Notes: generated by a model not told the origin, from the letters alone. DNA of 64,000 bases from Aquibacillus kalidii (GCF_014280935.1 NZ_JACLZI010000064.1:18421-82420), one strand, 5' to 3'; counted from the stretch's first letter, positions 42,027-51,391 are shown. Numbers and translations are program-made.

Positions 42027-44428
42027 TGTCCAATGCCCCCTTCTATGGTAACAACGGGTACTTCAATACCAGTCCCCATACTTGAAACCACTTTTAAAAC
42101 GATAGCATTGTCCTTCACGTATTTGACATCTGCATCCTGATCAAGTGTAACTAGATTTTTATTCAACGGCTCGTACTCTCCCGTTTCATTATTGTAAATA
42201 TTGTAGGCAAGTCCTGCTGCTGGCTGCTTCAATTTTATATCTAATTCATTGAGAACAAATTGTTTATTTATAAACGCTTCCGGGAATCGGTAGGTTAATA
42301 GGTATGTTCCCGATTCAGCATCAAAAAATGGCTCCCCATCCAATAGACCGTTATAATGAATTATTCCATTTTGTGCGGAAAGTTCTGGCATTGTTAGGTC
42401 TGTTGAGAAACTCTCTTCCCCAGTTGGTAGATCAATCGTAACTGGTTGTGTAAACAGATTTAAATTGGTCTGATCCGTTTCTTTATCATTTACATTTATC
42501 TTCACTAATTGTTGATTAGTAAATCCGATTAAAATAGGAGTATTATCAGCCGCATACATATGGTTTCTTATTGCATTTGATAATAATTCTATTTTTTTCT
42601 GATCCTCACTCATCTGATTCATAGAACCATTTTGCGCCCCAAACATTTGATAGGCTAGATCAGGACCTGGAGATTGAAACAATTGGTTTTTAGATGTACT
42701 CATTTTAATTTTCTTTGTTTCATTCGCTTCTAGTTTACCGATTTTTTCATATTTCTGACCTGATAATAAGTACACATCTTCAAAATCATAAGCAAACTTA
42801 TTGGTAAGATTACCCTTTATAGCACCATCTTTAATTTGTAAATCCGCTTCAAAGTAACCATACTGTTGTGTCGGAATGTCAATACTAGCGCTTCGTGGTG
42901 ACCAAAATTCCACATCTAAGTAATGGAGATTTTGTATATCCCCATCCGTTTCGATTACTGGTCTGTTCACCGTTGACATTTCCCCACTATAAGAGCCATT
43001 AGAAGGAAAAGGATGGAGACTTTTATTTACATTTAGGATATAAGATCCAGAATCCTGAGAAAGCATGGAAATAGCCCCTTCTCCTCCACCAACACCTTGT
43101 TCATTTATAGAAATAATAGATGCTGAACTCGCTTGAATACTGCCCAACCGATCCTTTGCACCTGTTGCGTATAAACCAATACTAGAGATAACCGCTATTA
43201 CAGGTATTACAACCCAGGCCCACTCACGCTTATCCATCTTCTTTAACACAAAAAACAAAATCGGAATGATAACGAGGAGATAGACAACAAAAAGTAACAC
43301 CAAAGTCGGTAATTCAAAATTGGCAAGTGTTGCAAATTGATTAGCAATCGACACTAAATCTTCTCCCATAACATACCCTTGCTGTTGCATGTTTTGATTC
43401 ATATTGACCGTTATTTGATTAACGATAGCTTGCCATAACATCTCATTTCCCTTCCAATCAGAGAAGGAAGGATGTCCTAGATCATAGCTGAATTGTGTGA
43501 CAGTACCTTTTCCAGCATTTAATTCCATAACCAATGGAATACCATGTTCGTCAAATTGGACAGTAGCTTGATCCTTTAAATCACCTGTAAAAATCTCTAA
43601 ATTGTCAACCTCTATACCATTCTCGGAAAATTCGGCATACGATTCGATTGTTTGTACAGTTTCTTTACCTGTGATAGATAGTGGCAAAAGTTCTGATAAC
43701 TCACCTAACTGTTGCTCCATACCTGGTTCACTGCCCACTACTAATGTTCCACCGTCATGGACCCATTCTACAATAGTCTTTTGTATATCCACTGGAAGCT
43801 TTGCAATAGCATAGTCATTAATGACTAATAAATCAAATACCTCATAACCTACAGCTTCACTTGGTAAATCTTCCTCATCTAGAACTAGCATTTCTGGAGT
43901 ATTACCTACTAAAGAAGTAAGCTTTAAGTAATTCAAGCTATCAGGACGTTCGCTAAGTACTCCAATGATAAGTTGATTCTGTTGTACATATGTAGGGGTT
44001 ATTTCCAATTTCGAGTCAATTTTAACTTCTTTACCGTCTTTCCAATCACCCTCATATAAATGGAACTGTTGCACTTTCGCTTGAGACGGACCTTGCCGCA
44101 ATACGTCCATTCCAATCATGCCAGGCAATGAAAACTTAATGGTTTTTGTTGCGCCAGATGCTATGTCTATTGGAATAATCGTATCACCGATAGATTGATA
44201 GTTTTTTGGAATAGTGATAACAAGATCTCCGGAGAAATCCTCTTTGTTATTAGTAATTGTCAGTGTTACTGGCAACCCCTGCTCCATTTTTGCTTTCCCA
44301 TTAATTCCAGCTTCCACCTTTATATCCAATCTGTTCTCTTCAACAGCTTGCACGTTATCCACTAGAATAAATTGCGTAAAGAAAAAAATGATCATTATGA
44401 TTCCTAGTAACTTAGTTTTATTGTTCAC
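42023..44428 (-). CDS. Exported/membrane protein leading the MoxR-VWA-ABC operon
   Basis: First gene of the operon, about 801 residues. A GTG start at 44428 follows GGGAGGT; farther in-frame ATGs upstream lack such a site. The N-terminal LLGIIMIIFFFTQFILV is a signal sequence ending near NVQA. A large extracytoplasmic region follows with an amidotransferase-like fold (VGYEVFDLLVINDYAIAKLP). Two adjacent membrane helices sit near the middle (LPTLVLLFVVYLLVIIPILF and WVVIPVIAVISSIGLY), with another beta-rich domain after. The layout recalls GldG-like partners of ABC transporters, but identity is low and function unknown. Confidence 0.75.
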   Translation of the reverse strand: MNNKTKLLGIIMIIFFFTQFILVDNVQAVEENRLDIKVEAGINGKAKMEQGLPVTLTITNNKEDFSGDLVITIPKNYQSIGDTIIPIDIASGATKTIKFSLPGMIGMDVLRQGPSQAKVQQFHLYEGDWKDGKEVKIDSKLEITPTYVQQNQLIIGVLSERPDSLNYLKLTSLVGNTPEMLVLDEEDLPSEAVGYEVFDLLVINDYAIAKLPVDIQKTIVEWVHDGGTLVVGSEPGMEQQLGELSELLPLSITGKETVQTIESYAEFSENGIEVDNLEIFTGDLKDQATVQFDEHGIPLVMELNAGKGTVTQFSYDLGHPSFSDWKGNEMLWQAIVNQITVNMNQNMQQQGYVMGEDLVSIANQFATLANFELPTLVLLFVVYLLVIIPILFFVLKKMDKREWAWVVIPVIAVISSIGLYATGAKDRLGSIQASSASIISINEQGVGGGEGAISMLSQDSGSYILNVNKSLHPFPSNGSYSGEMSTVNRPVIETDGDIQNLHYLDVEFWSPRSASIDIPTQQYGYFEADLQIKDGAIKGNLTNKFAYDFEDVYLLSGQKYEKIGKLEANETKKIKMSTSKNQLFQSPGPDLAYQMFGAQNGSMNQMSEDQKKIELLSNAIRNHMYAADNTPILIGFTNQQLVKINVNDKETDQTNLNLFTQPVTIDLPTGEESFSTDLTMPELSAQNGIIHYNGLLDGEPFFDAESGTYLLTYRFPEAFINKQFVLNELDIKLKQPAAGLAYNIYNNETGEYEPLNKNLVTLDQDADVKYVKDNAIVLKVVSSMGTGIEVPVVTIEGGIGQ

Positions 44429-44595
44429 TAATTTACCTCCCTTTTTTGTTCTTACTGTTAATGACGATACTCTAGTCACAAAAGTTTCTTTTTGTCTAAA
44501 ACTTATAAAACGTTTAAATAAATACAATAAATTGGTAAATTTATGTAAAATGGATTATTTAGCATACTATTTCCAATAAGATGAATTATAAGTAT

Positions 44596-44627
44596 GGATT
44601 TACAAGTGAAGATTGATTTGTAAATCC
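44596..44627. promoter_or_regulatory. Inverted repeat before the Gln-rich gene
   Basis: GGATTTACAA and TTGTAAATCC, 10 perfect pairs with a 12-base spacer, 33 bases before the start of the gene at 44661. It may be an operator or a leader hairpin; no T run follows, so it is not a terminator. Confidence 0.5.
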
Positions 44628-44660
44628 AAATAACTTAGTAAAACGGAGGATCTTATACTT

Positions 44661-45026
44661 ATGCAAACAGGAGTACAACAACTTAATCAATGCCGTCAGA
44701 CAGTTCAGCAACTGATCAACCAGACACAACAAAGCAGTCATCAATATCGCCAAATGTTACATCAAGAACATTCTAACATCCAAATGCTACAACAAATCCT
44801 TTCACACGAGCAACAGGCAGCACAAGTTATTCAAAACGCTTTAAAAGAACATGAAAATGCTATCCAACAATGTCAACAAGTGTTAAACATCTGTAACCAA
44901 ATCCAGCAAGAAGTTACTGGTCAACAAACTTCCATGGTTAACCCTAGTATGCAAGGTTTCCAAGCTCAAACACACACGCACAGCTCAGTGCCTAATTTCC
45001 AACAGCAAAACACTTATCAGCAGTAA
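44661..45026 (+). CDS. Gln/His-rich coiled-coil protein, 121 residues
   Basis: About a quarter of residues are Gln, with an uninterrupted amphipathic helix over roughly residues 1-95 (QLNQCRQTVQQLINQTQQSS to CQQVLNICNQIQQEV). A polar Gln/His/Thr tail ends the protein. Three cysteines lie at helix positions. There is no signal peptide. Composition and size resemble small spore-coat-type proteins, but this is only a resemblance. Starts 6 bases after CGGAGG, and a strong terminator follows. Confidence 0.75.
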   Translation: MQTGVQQLNQCRQTVQQLINQTQQSSHQYRQMLHQEHSNIQMLQQILSHEQQAAQVIQNALKEHENAIQQCQQVLNICNQIQQEVTGQQTSMVNPSMQGFQAQTHTHSSVPNFQQQNTYQQ

Positions 45027-45027
45027 A

Positions 45028-45077
45028 AAAACAGACCGGCTTATAGGGTAACTACCCTAATGCTGGTCTGCTTTTTC
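45028..45077. terminator. Bidirectional terminator between the Gln-rich gene and glpX
   Basis: AAACAGACC.GC pairs with GC.GGTCTG around an inner stem AGGGTA/TACCCT; Ts follow on both strands. It separates converging transcripts. Confidence 0.88.
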
Positions 45078-45096
45078 TCTTCGGAAATTATAAATA

Positions 45097-46068
45097 TTAA
45101 GATATAACTAGATTAGGTTTTTTCACTAAGCTATGTTTCCCATCAATGAATCTTACTGTACCCGATTTCGCTCGCATTACAACAGATTGAGTTGTACCTG
45201 AAGATGCTTTGAATTGGACACCTTTTAATAGCTCTCCATCCGTTACACCTGTAGCTGCAAAGATTGCGTCATCACCTGAAACAAGATCTTCCATTCTTAA
45301 TACTTTGTTAACATCTAGCCCCATTTTTATGCAACGCTCTAATTCATCATTATTTTTGGGGACGAGCTTACCTTGTATTTCACCACCAAGACATTTCAAT
45401 GCTACCGCTGCAAGGACTCCCTCCGGTGCTCCACCTTCACCAATTAGCATATCAACACCAGTATGGTCAAATGCAGTATTTATAGCACCAGCAACGTCAC
45501 CGTTATCAATTAATTTAATTCGAACACCTGCCTCACGTAATTCGTTAATAATAGGTGTATGTTTTTCTCTTTTTAATATGGTAACAACTAGGTCTTCCAC
45601 ATCTTTATTTTTGGCTTTAGCAACTGCTTTTAAATTATCAATAACAGGGGCTTCTATATCAATACAACCCACGGCTTCAGGGCCAACAGCGATTTTGTTC
45701 ATATACATATCCGGAGCATGGAGTAAATGGCCACTATCAGCAATTGCAATTACCGCTAAAGCATTCCATCCTCCTGATGCCACAATCGTTGTTCCTTCTA
45801 ATGGGTCCACCGCAACGTCTACTCTAGGACCATAACCAGTTCCTAATTTTTCACCAATGTAAAGCATTGGTGCCTCATCCATTTCTCCTTCTCCAATTAC
45901 CACTGTTCCTTTCATAGGAACAGTGTCTAACACATCCCTCATCGCTGTAGTGGCTGCTTCATCTGCCTCATCCTTTTTACCACGCCCCATCCAACGCGCT
46001 GATGCTAGCGCCGCAGCTTCCGTAATTCTAACAATCTCCATTGATAAACTTCTTTCCATCATCTTCAT
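45097..46068 (-). CDS. glpX: Fructose-1,6-bisphosphatase class II
   Basis: Gluconeogenic phosphatase converting fructose-1,6-bisphosphate to fructose-6-phosphate, Mg/Mn-dependent. Motifs: [25 protein letters not shown] (the metal-binding DPLEGT) and [20 protein letters not shown]. About 320 residues, normal for GlpX. Several ATGs follow AAGGGGG; those at 46062 or 46059 are spaced better than 46068. It lies 65 bases downstream of the PPDK regulator gene and ccpN, the carbon-flux control genes. Confidence 0.95.
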   Translation of the reverse strand: MKMMERSLSMEIVRITEAAALASARWMGRGKKDEADEAATTAMRDVLDTVPMKGTVVIGEGEMDEAPMLYIGEKLGTGYGPRVDVAVDPLEGTTIVASGGWNALAVIAIADSGHLLHAPDMYMNKIAVGPEAVGCIDIEAPVIDNLKAVAKAKNKDVEDLVVTILKREKHTPIINELREAGVRIKLIDNGDVAGAINTAFDHTGVDMLIGEGGAPEGVLAAVALKCLGGEIQGKLVPKNNDELERCIKMGLDVNKVLRMEDLVSGDDAIFAATGVTDGELLKGVQFKASSGTTQSVVMRAKSGTVRFIDGKHSLVKKPNLVIS

Positions 46069-46133
46069 CCCCCTTAAATTAATTCAAAATATTCAGTAAT
46101 TTTATGATATAGAAAAACCAAGAAGGTTTCTCT

Positions 46134-46934
46134 CTACATAAGTCCAATTATAATTCCAGCAGTTTCTTCAATTGATTTATCTGAGACATTAATAACTGGG
46201 CATTGCAATCGTTTCATGATTTGATCAGCATTTTGAATTTCCTTTTTTATTTGCTCAATCGATGCATAGGAAGCTTCGTTAGGTAACCCTAATGCCTTTA
46301 AACGCTCTGTTCTAACCTTAAGCAGATGGTCTGGATCGATAGTTAAACCAATAATAAGCTGATTTCCTGACGCTGTTAGTTCCAACGGCGGTTTTGAATC
46401 AGGTAGAATCGGAAAATTTGCTGTTTTAATTCCTTTATGTGCTAAGAATATACTCAATGGGGTCTTAGAAGTTCTCGAAACCCCTATTAATACTACTTGC
46501 GCTTTTAATAAACCTCGAACATCCTTTCCATCATCATACTTAACAGCAAACTCAACTGCTTCAATACGTTTAAAATATTCTTCATCTAATACTTGACGTT
46601 GACCAGGTTCAGGCTTAGGTGAATCGTTAAACGTATCTATATAGGCTTGCATCATTGGACCCATTACATCGACTGCACGGATTCCATTTACAATCGATTC
46701 TTGTTTCATTTTTTCTCTTAAATGTGGTTGAACTAAGGTATAAGCAATAAACCCTCCAGTAGATACTACTTCAGCTAGAATTTCTTGAATATCTTCTTCA
46801 CTTTGAATATGTCCGTAGCGTTTGAGCTTAACATCGTTACTAGAGAACTGTCTTGCGGTTGCTTTAGCTACTGCTTCTGCTGTTTCACCAACAGCATCAG
46901 AACAAATATAAATGATTGGTTGTTGGGAAGTCAT
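46134..46934 (-). CDS. yqfL: Pyruvate, phosphate dikinase regulatory protein (YqfL, DUF299)
   Basis: Bifunctional serine/threonine kinase and phosphorylase acting on pyruvate phosphate dikinase or PEP synthase. Motifs: IYICSDAVGETAEAVAKA at the N-terminus, the P-loop-like LIGVSRTSKTPLSIFLAHKG and the C-terminal RLKALGLPNEASYAS. The start is the ATG at 46934, 9 bases after GAGGAGG; an in-frame GTG at 46952 contains the site. Directly follows ccpN, as in B. subtilis. Confidence 0.93.
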   Translation of the reverse strand: MTSQQPIIYICSDAVGETAEAVAKATARQFSSNDVKLKRYGHIQSEEDIQEILAEVVSTGGFIAYTLVQPHLREKMKQESIVNGIRAVDVMGPMMQAYIDTFNDSPKPEPGQRQVLDEEYFKRIEAVEFAVKYDDGKDVRGLLKAQVVLIGVSRTSKTPLSIFLAHKGIKTANFPILPDSKPPLELTASGNQLIIGLTIDPDHLLKVRTERLKALGLPNEASYASIEQIKKEIQNADQIMKRLQCPVINVSDKSIEETAGIIIGLM

Positions 46935-46951
46935 TGCCCAAGTCCTCCTCA

Positions 46952-47593
46952 CTATCTTTCTTGACTAATTTCTAACAATACTTTTGTAAGATGAGTTTTA
47001 GTTATTCGCCCCACAACCAATTGTTTAGCTGGTTGTTGATCGTTATCTGGTTCTACTACGGGTAAACTGTCAACTTCAAATTGGACCATTTTTCTAGCAG
47101 CTTCTAGGATGGGATCATCTTGCAATACAGTATAGATATTCGGATGTCGTGTCATTACCAAGTGTACAGGGATAGTTGTAGTATTGGCATTTCCTAAAGT
47201 TACTTTTAGCAAGTCTTTACGAGAAACAATGCCTTCTAGGTATCCTTCACTGTCCACAACAACTAACGTCCCGACATCTTCCATAAACAAAGAAATGACG
47301 GCATCGTGAACAGGTGTTTTACCTTGTATTATTACAGGCAAGCCCTGAATATCTTTCACTTTAATTTCATGTAGTTTGTTCGGCAGACGATCCTCGTATT
47401 TTGCAGCATTCCCAAGAAAGTATCCGACCTTAGGCTTTGCATCCAAATAACCAGTCATAACAAGTACAGCTAAATCTGATCGAATCGTTGTTTTACTAAC
47501 AGAAAGTAATTCAGCTATTTGTTCTGCGGTTATTGGTTCATGTTTCTTTAATATCTCTATTATATCTAGTTGACGATTTGTAAATTCGATCAT
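46952..47593 (-). CDS. ccpN: Transcriptional repressor CcpN
   Basis: Repressor of gluconeogenic genes (gapB, pckA in B. subtilis) under glycolytic conditions. The N-terminal helix-turn-helix (EPITAEQIAELLSVSKTTIR) is followed by two CBS domains (about residues 80-135 and 145-205) with VGTLVVVDSEGYLEGIVSRK and VDSLPVVEPD. 213 residues as expected. GGAGG precedes the ATG. The gene leads the ccpN-yqfL pair. Confidence 0.94.
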   Translation of the reverse strand: MIEFTNRQLDIIEILKKHEPITAEQIAELLSVSKTTIRSDLAVLVMTGYLDAKPKVGYFLGNAAKYEDRLPNKLHEIKVKDIQGLPVIIQGKTPVHDAVISLFMEDVGTLVVVDSEGYLEGIVSRKDLLKVTLGNANTTTIPVHLVMTRHPNIYTVLQDDPILEAARKMVQFEVDSLPVVEPDNDQQPAKQLVVGRITKTHLTKVLLEISQER

Positions 47594-47778
47594 GAAGTCC
47601 TCCTTCTCTAGATTAAAGTTATGTAATGACAGTTATTTAAACCAAAAAATCGCATTTATATAGTTTTCTTCTTAAATAATATATAATTAGTGTATCATAT
47701 ATATTAAATAATGTGCATTAATTATATGTAAATTTTATTTTTCGGGTAAAAAAGACCACAAACACACATTACTTCCAT

Positions 47779-47812
47779 AAAAAAAACGCTACCTAGTTAA
47801 AGTAACGTTTTA
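47779..47812 (-). terminator. Terminator of the GNAT/kinase transcript
   Basis: On the minus strand AAACGTTAC pairs with GTAGCGTTT and is followed by eight Ts, about 75 bases past the acetyltransferase stop. Confidence 0.85.
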
Positions 47813-47885
47813 TGCTGCATATTTAGTAAGTGACTACTTCAAATTGTTACAATTCTTGAATGAGATTTTTAAGTAATAACAGTAG

Positions 47886-48323
47886 TTATAGCTTTATTTT
47901 CAAAACAATTTCTCCCCACATCACTTCTCCCGTCCTTGTAAAACCAATGTCTTCATAAAGACCAAGAGCATGATTATTTTCTGGTTCAGCACTAGTATAA
48001 AAATCGATAGCATCATAATTTTCTCTTAATTGCTCCATCAACTTTAAGGTAGCTTCCTTGCCATAACCTTGTTTTTGGTATCTCTTATCAATCATTAACC
48101 GGCAAAGCTCCATCCTATTTGTTTCTGGATCTATCCCATACATTAAGAATCCAACCATGCTATCGTTTTTAAAAATGGAGAGTGGATAAAGCTCATCTTC
48201 GAATACAGATTGCAACAAGGAATATGAATTTTCCGCCACAAAATCTCTTTGTTCTGCGGATACACTTAATGCAATGCACTCTTCCCAATTCTGTTTGTTT
48301 ATTTCTTTAAATTCCAAACTCAT
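47886..48323 (-). CDS. GNAT N-acetyltransferase, Blt/PaiA-like
   Basis: 145-residue acetyltransferase. INKQNWEECIALSVSAEQ and FVAENSYSLLQSVFE resemble the N-terminus of polyamine acetyltransferases such as BltD. The acetyl-CoA site is RYQKQGYGKEA, and NNHALGLYEDIGF is the C-terminal GNAT motif. The substrate is not provable. The kinase-like gene lies 29 bases upstream on the same strand, so the two are probably co-transcribed. Confidence 0.85.
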   Translation of the reverse strand: MSLEFKEINKQNWEECIALSVSAEQRDFVAENSYSLLQSVFEDELYPLSIFKNDSMVGFLMYGIDPETNRMELCRLMIDKRYQKQGYGKEATLKLMEQLRENYDAIDFYTSAEPENNHALGLYEDIGFTRTGEVMWGEIVLKIKL

Positions 48324-48352
48324 TAAACCCTTCCTTTCATTCCATAAACTCC

Positions 48353-48937
48353 TTACCCATTAATAACTATATCAGCTTGGACTTTTGGATTAATTATATC
48401 TAAATAATAGTCTTCGGCTTTCCAATATCTATCTTCAAACTTACTTAGATTAGCCTTGATTGTTTTCCCTTCTCGTCTAAATCGTTCTTCCCTAGAACAA
48501 TCTAAATAGACAATATAGTCAAAGAACTGCCGCCATTCCTTCCGTTGAAGAAAAATACCTTCTAGAAAAACAATAGAATTTTCTTTTAAATCAATTTCCT
48601 TAAAAGTCCTTTTATCATCGATAGTATCGTAAAAAGGGAGAGATAATACATATGTATTCTTAGTTAATACTTTTTCAAATAGCTGTTCTCTAAGCTTGTC
48701 CACCTCCCATTGTAACTCGTAATACTCATACCACTGCTCGTAATCTGTGTTATACCTTTTATTTGACTCAACGATAAAATCATCAATATGTAAAATAACA
48801 ATGTCTCTGTTCAGCACTAAATTTCTTTTTAAATAACCTACTAAAGTAGTTTTACCAGACCTACTTAGTCCATCAATACCTATAAGTAATCTTTTGTCTG
48901 ACTGCATTTGTGATATAGCATGCTGAATTGTCTTCAA
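48353..48937 (-). CDS. Uridine kinase-like P-loop kinase
   Basis: 194-residue nucleoside/nucleotide kinase-like protein. The P-loop is GIDGLSRSGKTT, then LHIDDFIVESNKRYN (catalytic Asp) and VFLEGIFLQRKEWRQFFDYI. The lid region holds REERFRREGKT. Such proteins are annotated as uridine-kinase-like; the substrate is unknown. Upstream of the acetyltransferase gene. Confidence 0.82.
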   Translation of the reverse strand: MKTIQHAISQMQSDKRLLIGIDGLSRSGKTTLVGYLKRNLVLNRDIVILHIDDFIVESNKRYNTDYEQWYEYYELQWEVDKLREQLFEKVLTKNTYVLSLPFYDTIDDKRTFKEIDLKENSIVFLEGIFLQRKEWRQFFDYIVYLDCSREERFRREGKTIKANLSKFEDRYWKAEDYYLDIINPKVQADIVING

Positions 48938-49087
48938 ATCTTTATTTTTGTCTTTCAGATTAATTCCTCCTACTTCAAAACAAGGTCGTAATAATTGAAA
49001 GCACCCTCCACAATGCGGACAAGGGGACTATTTGAATAATCATGCTATTCCATTTTGCCAAGGATGGTAAATTTGGAGTTGTTGATA

Positions 49088-49264
49088 TTAATCATCTAAG
49101 TCAACCCTTTGAAATGGACTTTCTAATTCTTCTTGTTCTGCTTCTTCCCCATACTTTTCACGAAGCAATTGACCTAATTTCGAATTATCTATTCCACTTC
49201 TGACAGCTTTTTCAACAACTAGATATAAAATAAAAAGCGAAACTAGGTACCATATGAACATCAT
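49088..49264 (-). CDS. Small single-helix membrane protein with acidic tail
   Basis: 58 residues: an N-terminal membrane helix (MFIWYLVSLFILYLVVEKAV) followed by a hydrophilic tail with LLREKYGEEAEQEELES. GGAGGG lies 5 bases before the first of two tandem ATGs (49264, 49261). No family is recognised. The gene is divergent from the Nudix gene. Confidence 0.7.
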   Translation of the reverse strand: MMFIWYLVSLFILYLVVEKAVRSGIDNSKLGQLLREKYGEEAEQEELESPFQRVDLDD

Positions 49265-49406
49265 GTTATCCCTCCGCAGTTACATAATTTTATCATTTAT
49301 AAGTTAACGTGATGAATAATATTAATCCTATTATATCATTAAAAAAGAGGTAAATAATCCCAACAGGCGAATATAGGTAGATGAGTAATCTAGAGGAGGA
49401 ACAAAG

Positions 49407-49859
49407 ATGGGATACGTTGAAGATCTCAGACAATTAGTTGGGAATGAACCTATCATTCTTGTCGGAGCCGTTGTAGCCGTAATAAATGAAGATGGACAAA
49501 TCTTACTCCAGAAAAGAAAGGAAGGAGTATGGGGTTTACCAGGTGGACTTATGGAATTAGGTGAATCAGCTGAAGAGACCGCCAGAAGAGAGGTGTATGA
49601 AGAAACAGGTATCAAGATTGGTAATTTAGTTTTAAAAGGTGTTTTCTCTGGAAAACAGTATTTCGTAACATTACCAAACGGTGATCAGTTCCACCCAGTT
49701 ACCATAGCGTATATTTCTAAAGATTTAAGAGGTGGAAAACCAAAGGCTGATGGTAAGGAAACGATCGATGTTAACTTTTTTGATGCAGACCGCTTACCAG
49801 AAAATCTAAGCCCTCTAATTCGGAATTTAATTGAAAAATATTATCCACTGAATTTATAA
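49407..49859 (+). CDS. Nudix hydrolase
   Basis: 150-residue pyrophosphohydrolase for nucleoside diphosphate-X compounds. The Nudix box GX5EX7REUXEEXGU is complete, running from [20 protein letters not shown] to TGI. The [13 protein letters not shown] start and [19 protein letters not shown] are typical of the MutT-like branch. The substrate is unknown. AGAGGAGG precedes the ATG. Confidence 0.92.
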   Translation: MGYVEDLRQLVGNEPIILVGAVVAVINEDGQILLQKRKEGVWGLPGGLMELGESAEETARREVYEETGIKIGNLVLKGVFSGKQYFVTLPNGDQFHPVTIAYISKDLRGGKPKADGKETIDVNFFDADRLPENLSPLIRNLIEKYYPLNL

Positions 49860-49972
49860 GTTTTTTCAAAGACAGAAATTATAAGATTATTTTTCAGCAA
49901 AAGAGAGGTGAAGAGCCTCGGCTATTTACTTGGCATCAAAAAAATCTAAATCTTTAATAGTAGATTTTTATA

Positions 49973-50032
49973 ATCAGACCTAAAACGAGGTCATTTAATT
50001 CGCGATAATACCTTGTTAATTTTAGGTCTGAT
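49973..50032. repeat. Long imperfect hairpin between Nudix and STAS genes
   Basis: ATCAGACCTAAAA (49973-49985) is perfectly complementary to TTTTAGGTCTGAT (50020-50032). The stem continues inward with AACGAGGT against ACCTTGTT (one G-U pair). No T run follows on either strand. A separate smaller hairpin, AAAATCTA / TAGATTTT, lies at about 49940-49970. Confidence 0.6.
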
Positions 50033-50049
50033 GTACTATTTACTACAAT

Positions 50050-51072
50050 CTATGTTAGCTGCTTTTTCCCCATATCTGCTAACGCATAGTGTATTCCATG
50101 TTGCAAAGTCTGGAAGCAATCAAACGCTGACATGCTAATGCCTAATTTTGCTATATGAACACTTATCTGTGCTGAAATCCCTACTAAAACTGTACGTACA
50201 CCAATTAGAGAAGCTGATGCACCAAGTTTTTCAATCAGTGTAAACGTTTGTTCACTGAATTTGGCATCTAAGCCAGTAAAATCTAATATCAGGTAGTTTG
50301 CTTGATAAGATGGTAGGTTGTGTAACGTTTTATCAATTAAGTCTTCTACTCGTTCTTCATCATATTTACCAATCAAAGGAACAACAACAATCCCATCTAA
50401 CACAGGAATAATTGGTGTAGATAATTTCTTAACAAGCTCTTGTAGCTCCTTTGTTTTAGCATCGACCATCTCTTCTAATTCCACAATGTGCTCTAGCTCT
50501 TTTTTACGAGAAAGCTGGTGAATGTTATCTGTTATGGTTATATTAGAAGGGAAATATTTAACAACCGTAGAATCATAGCCCTCTAATTGAAATTGTTCTA
50601 CATTGTACCAGATATTTTCACTTAAAAGCCCGCTAAAAATCCCCGCAAAATGCGCAGGAAGAAAGCTGCCACCTCTTGTTTTCTTTTGAGCCTCATTAAT
50701 CTTGTGCTCCCAACTATCTTTCATTTCAATAGTCAGCGTTTTTGTTTCCATATTCAAATTATGTACTAACGTTCTTCCCCATCCTGCTGTTGCATATGTG
50801 TTTGTAATCATATCTGCTGCTTCAGAGGGATTTACCCCTTTCATCTTTTGAAAGTATTCACCTACCAATAGACCCTGCCTAAAGCCTGTTGCTTCTAAAA
50901 CTAAATTTGAAGCTTCTATACCGGATATTTCCTCTATCGTATCAAAAAAAGCTTTCATTGCATCTGTAATCCAAAACAGAACTGCATCTTGACCCTCAAA
51001 TTTAAATTCTCCTTTTGCTGTAACCCATTCGAAGTCGAGTCCGTCTATGCTTTTCTTGACATGTTCCCCCAC
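50050..51072 (-). CDS. V4R-STAS sensor protein (RsbR-like)
   Basis: About 340 residues. The N-terminal region (to about 190) has features of V4R-type ligand-binding domains, with SNLVLEATGFRQGLLVGEYF and GWGRTLVHNLNMETKTL. A coiled coil (RKKELEHIVELEEMVDAKTK) leads to a C-terminal STAS domain starting KLSTPIIPVLDGIVVVPLIG, the RsbR-family signature. RsbR paralogues build stressosomes. The site aligned with the second RsbR phosphothreonine reads ISAQISVHIA, so it appears changed. The GTG at 51072 follows GGAAGGGG; upstream in-frame codons lack a site. No rsbS/rsbT genes are nearby. Confidence 0.82.
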   Translation of the reverse strand: MGEHVKKSIDGLDFEWVTAKGEFKFEGQDAVLFWITDAMKAFFDTIEEISGIEASNLVLEATGFRQGLLVGEYFQKMKGVNPSEAADMITNTYATAGWGRTLVHNLNMETKTLTIEMKDSWEHKINEAQKKTRGGSFLPAHFAGIFSGLLSENIWYNVEQFQLEGYDSTVVKYFPSNITITDNIHQLSRKKELEHIVELEEMVDAKTKELQELVKKLSTPIIPVLDGIVVVPLIGKYDEERVEDLIDKTLHNLPSYQANYLILDFTGLDAKFSEQTFTLIEKLGASASLIGVRTVLVGISAQISVHIAKLGISMSAFDCFQTLQHGIHYALADMGKKQLT

Positions 51073-51211
51073 TCTAACACCCCTTCCACCTAACAATTTT
51101 TAATTCCTATAATCATGATAAAGCAATTATTCTTTAATTAAAATGAAAACACCCTATGTAATAACAAAAGCGTTAATACAATAGGATGTTTATTTATAGT
51201 TAGATTTTGTT

Positions 51212-51391
51212 TTACTTGCTTCGATCTATTGTTGTTTTCGTTTCTAGTTTGACAATAAATTGATTTGGTAACTTGTTTCCTTTTTGATATAAACGCAAAA
51301 AGTCTTGAACCTCTTGCTTGCTTACCCCAGACAATCTTGCTTGCAGCATTAAACTAATCCATTCATGGTCGATTTCTGATGATTCCACCAT
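51212..51391 (-). CDS. SinI-family anti-repressor
   Basis: About 59 residues with the SinI dimerisation core DHEWISLMLQARLSGVSKQE continuing to VQDFLRLYQKG, matching the LDxEWxxLIxxAxxxGIxxxEIxxFL pattern. SinI-type peptides bind and disable SinR, releasing biofilm matrix genes. SinR itself is not in this window. The ribosome binding site AGGGGGG favours the ATG at 51391 or the GTG at 51388; the ATG at 51409 encodes the site itself. A c-di-GMP-I riboswitch ends only about 25 bases before the start, so translation is probably ligand-controlled. Confidence 0.82.
   Translation of the reverse strand: MVESSEIDHEWISLMLQARLSGVSKQEVQDFLRLYQKGNKLPNQFIVKLETKTTIDRSK

Noticed and set aside
45209..45835. 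208-codon open frame opposite glpX
   Set aside because: Shadow frame within the certain glpX gene.
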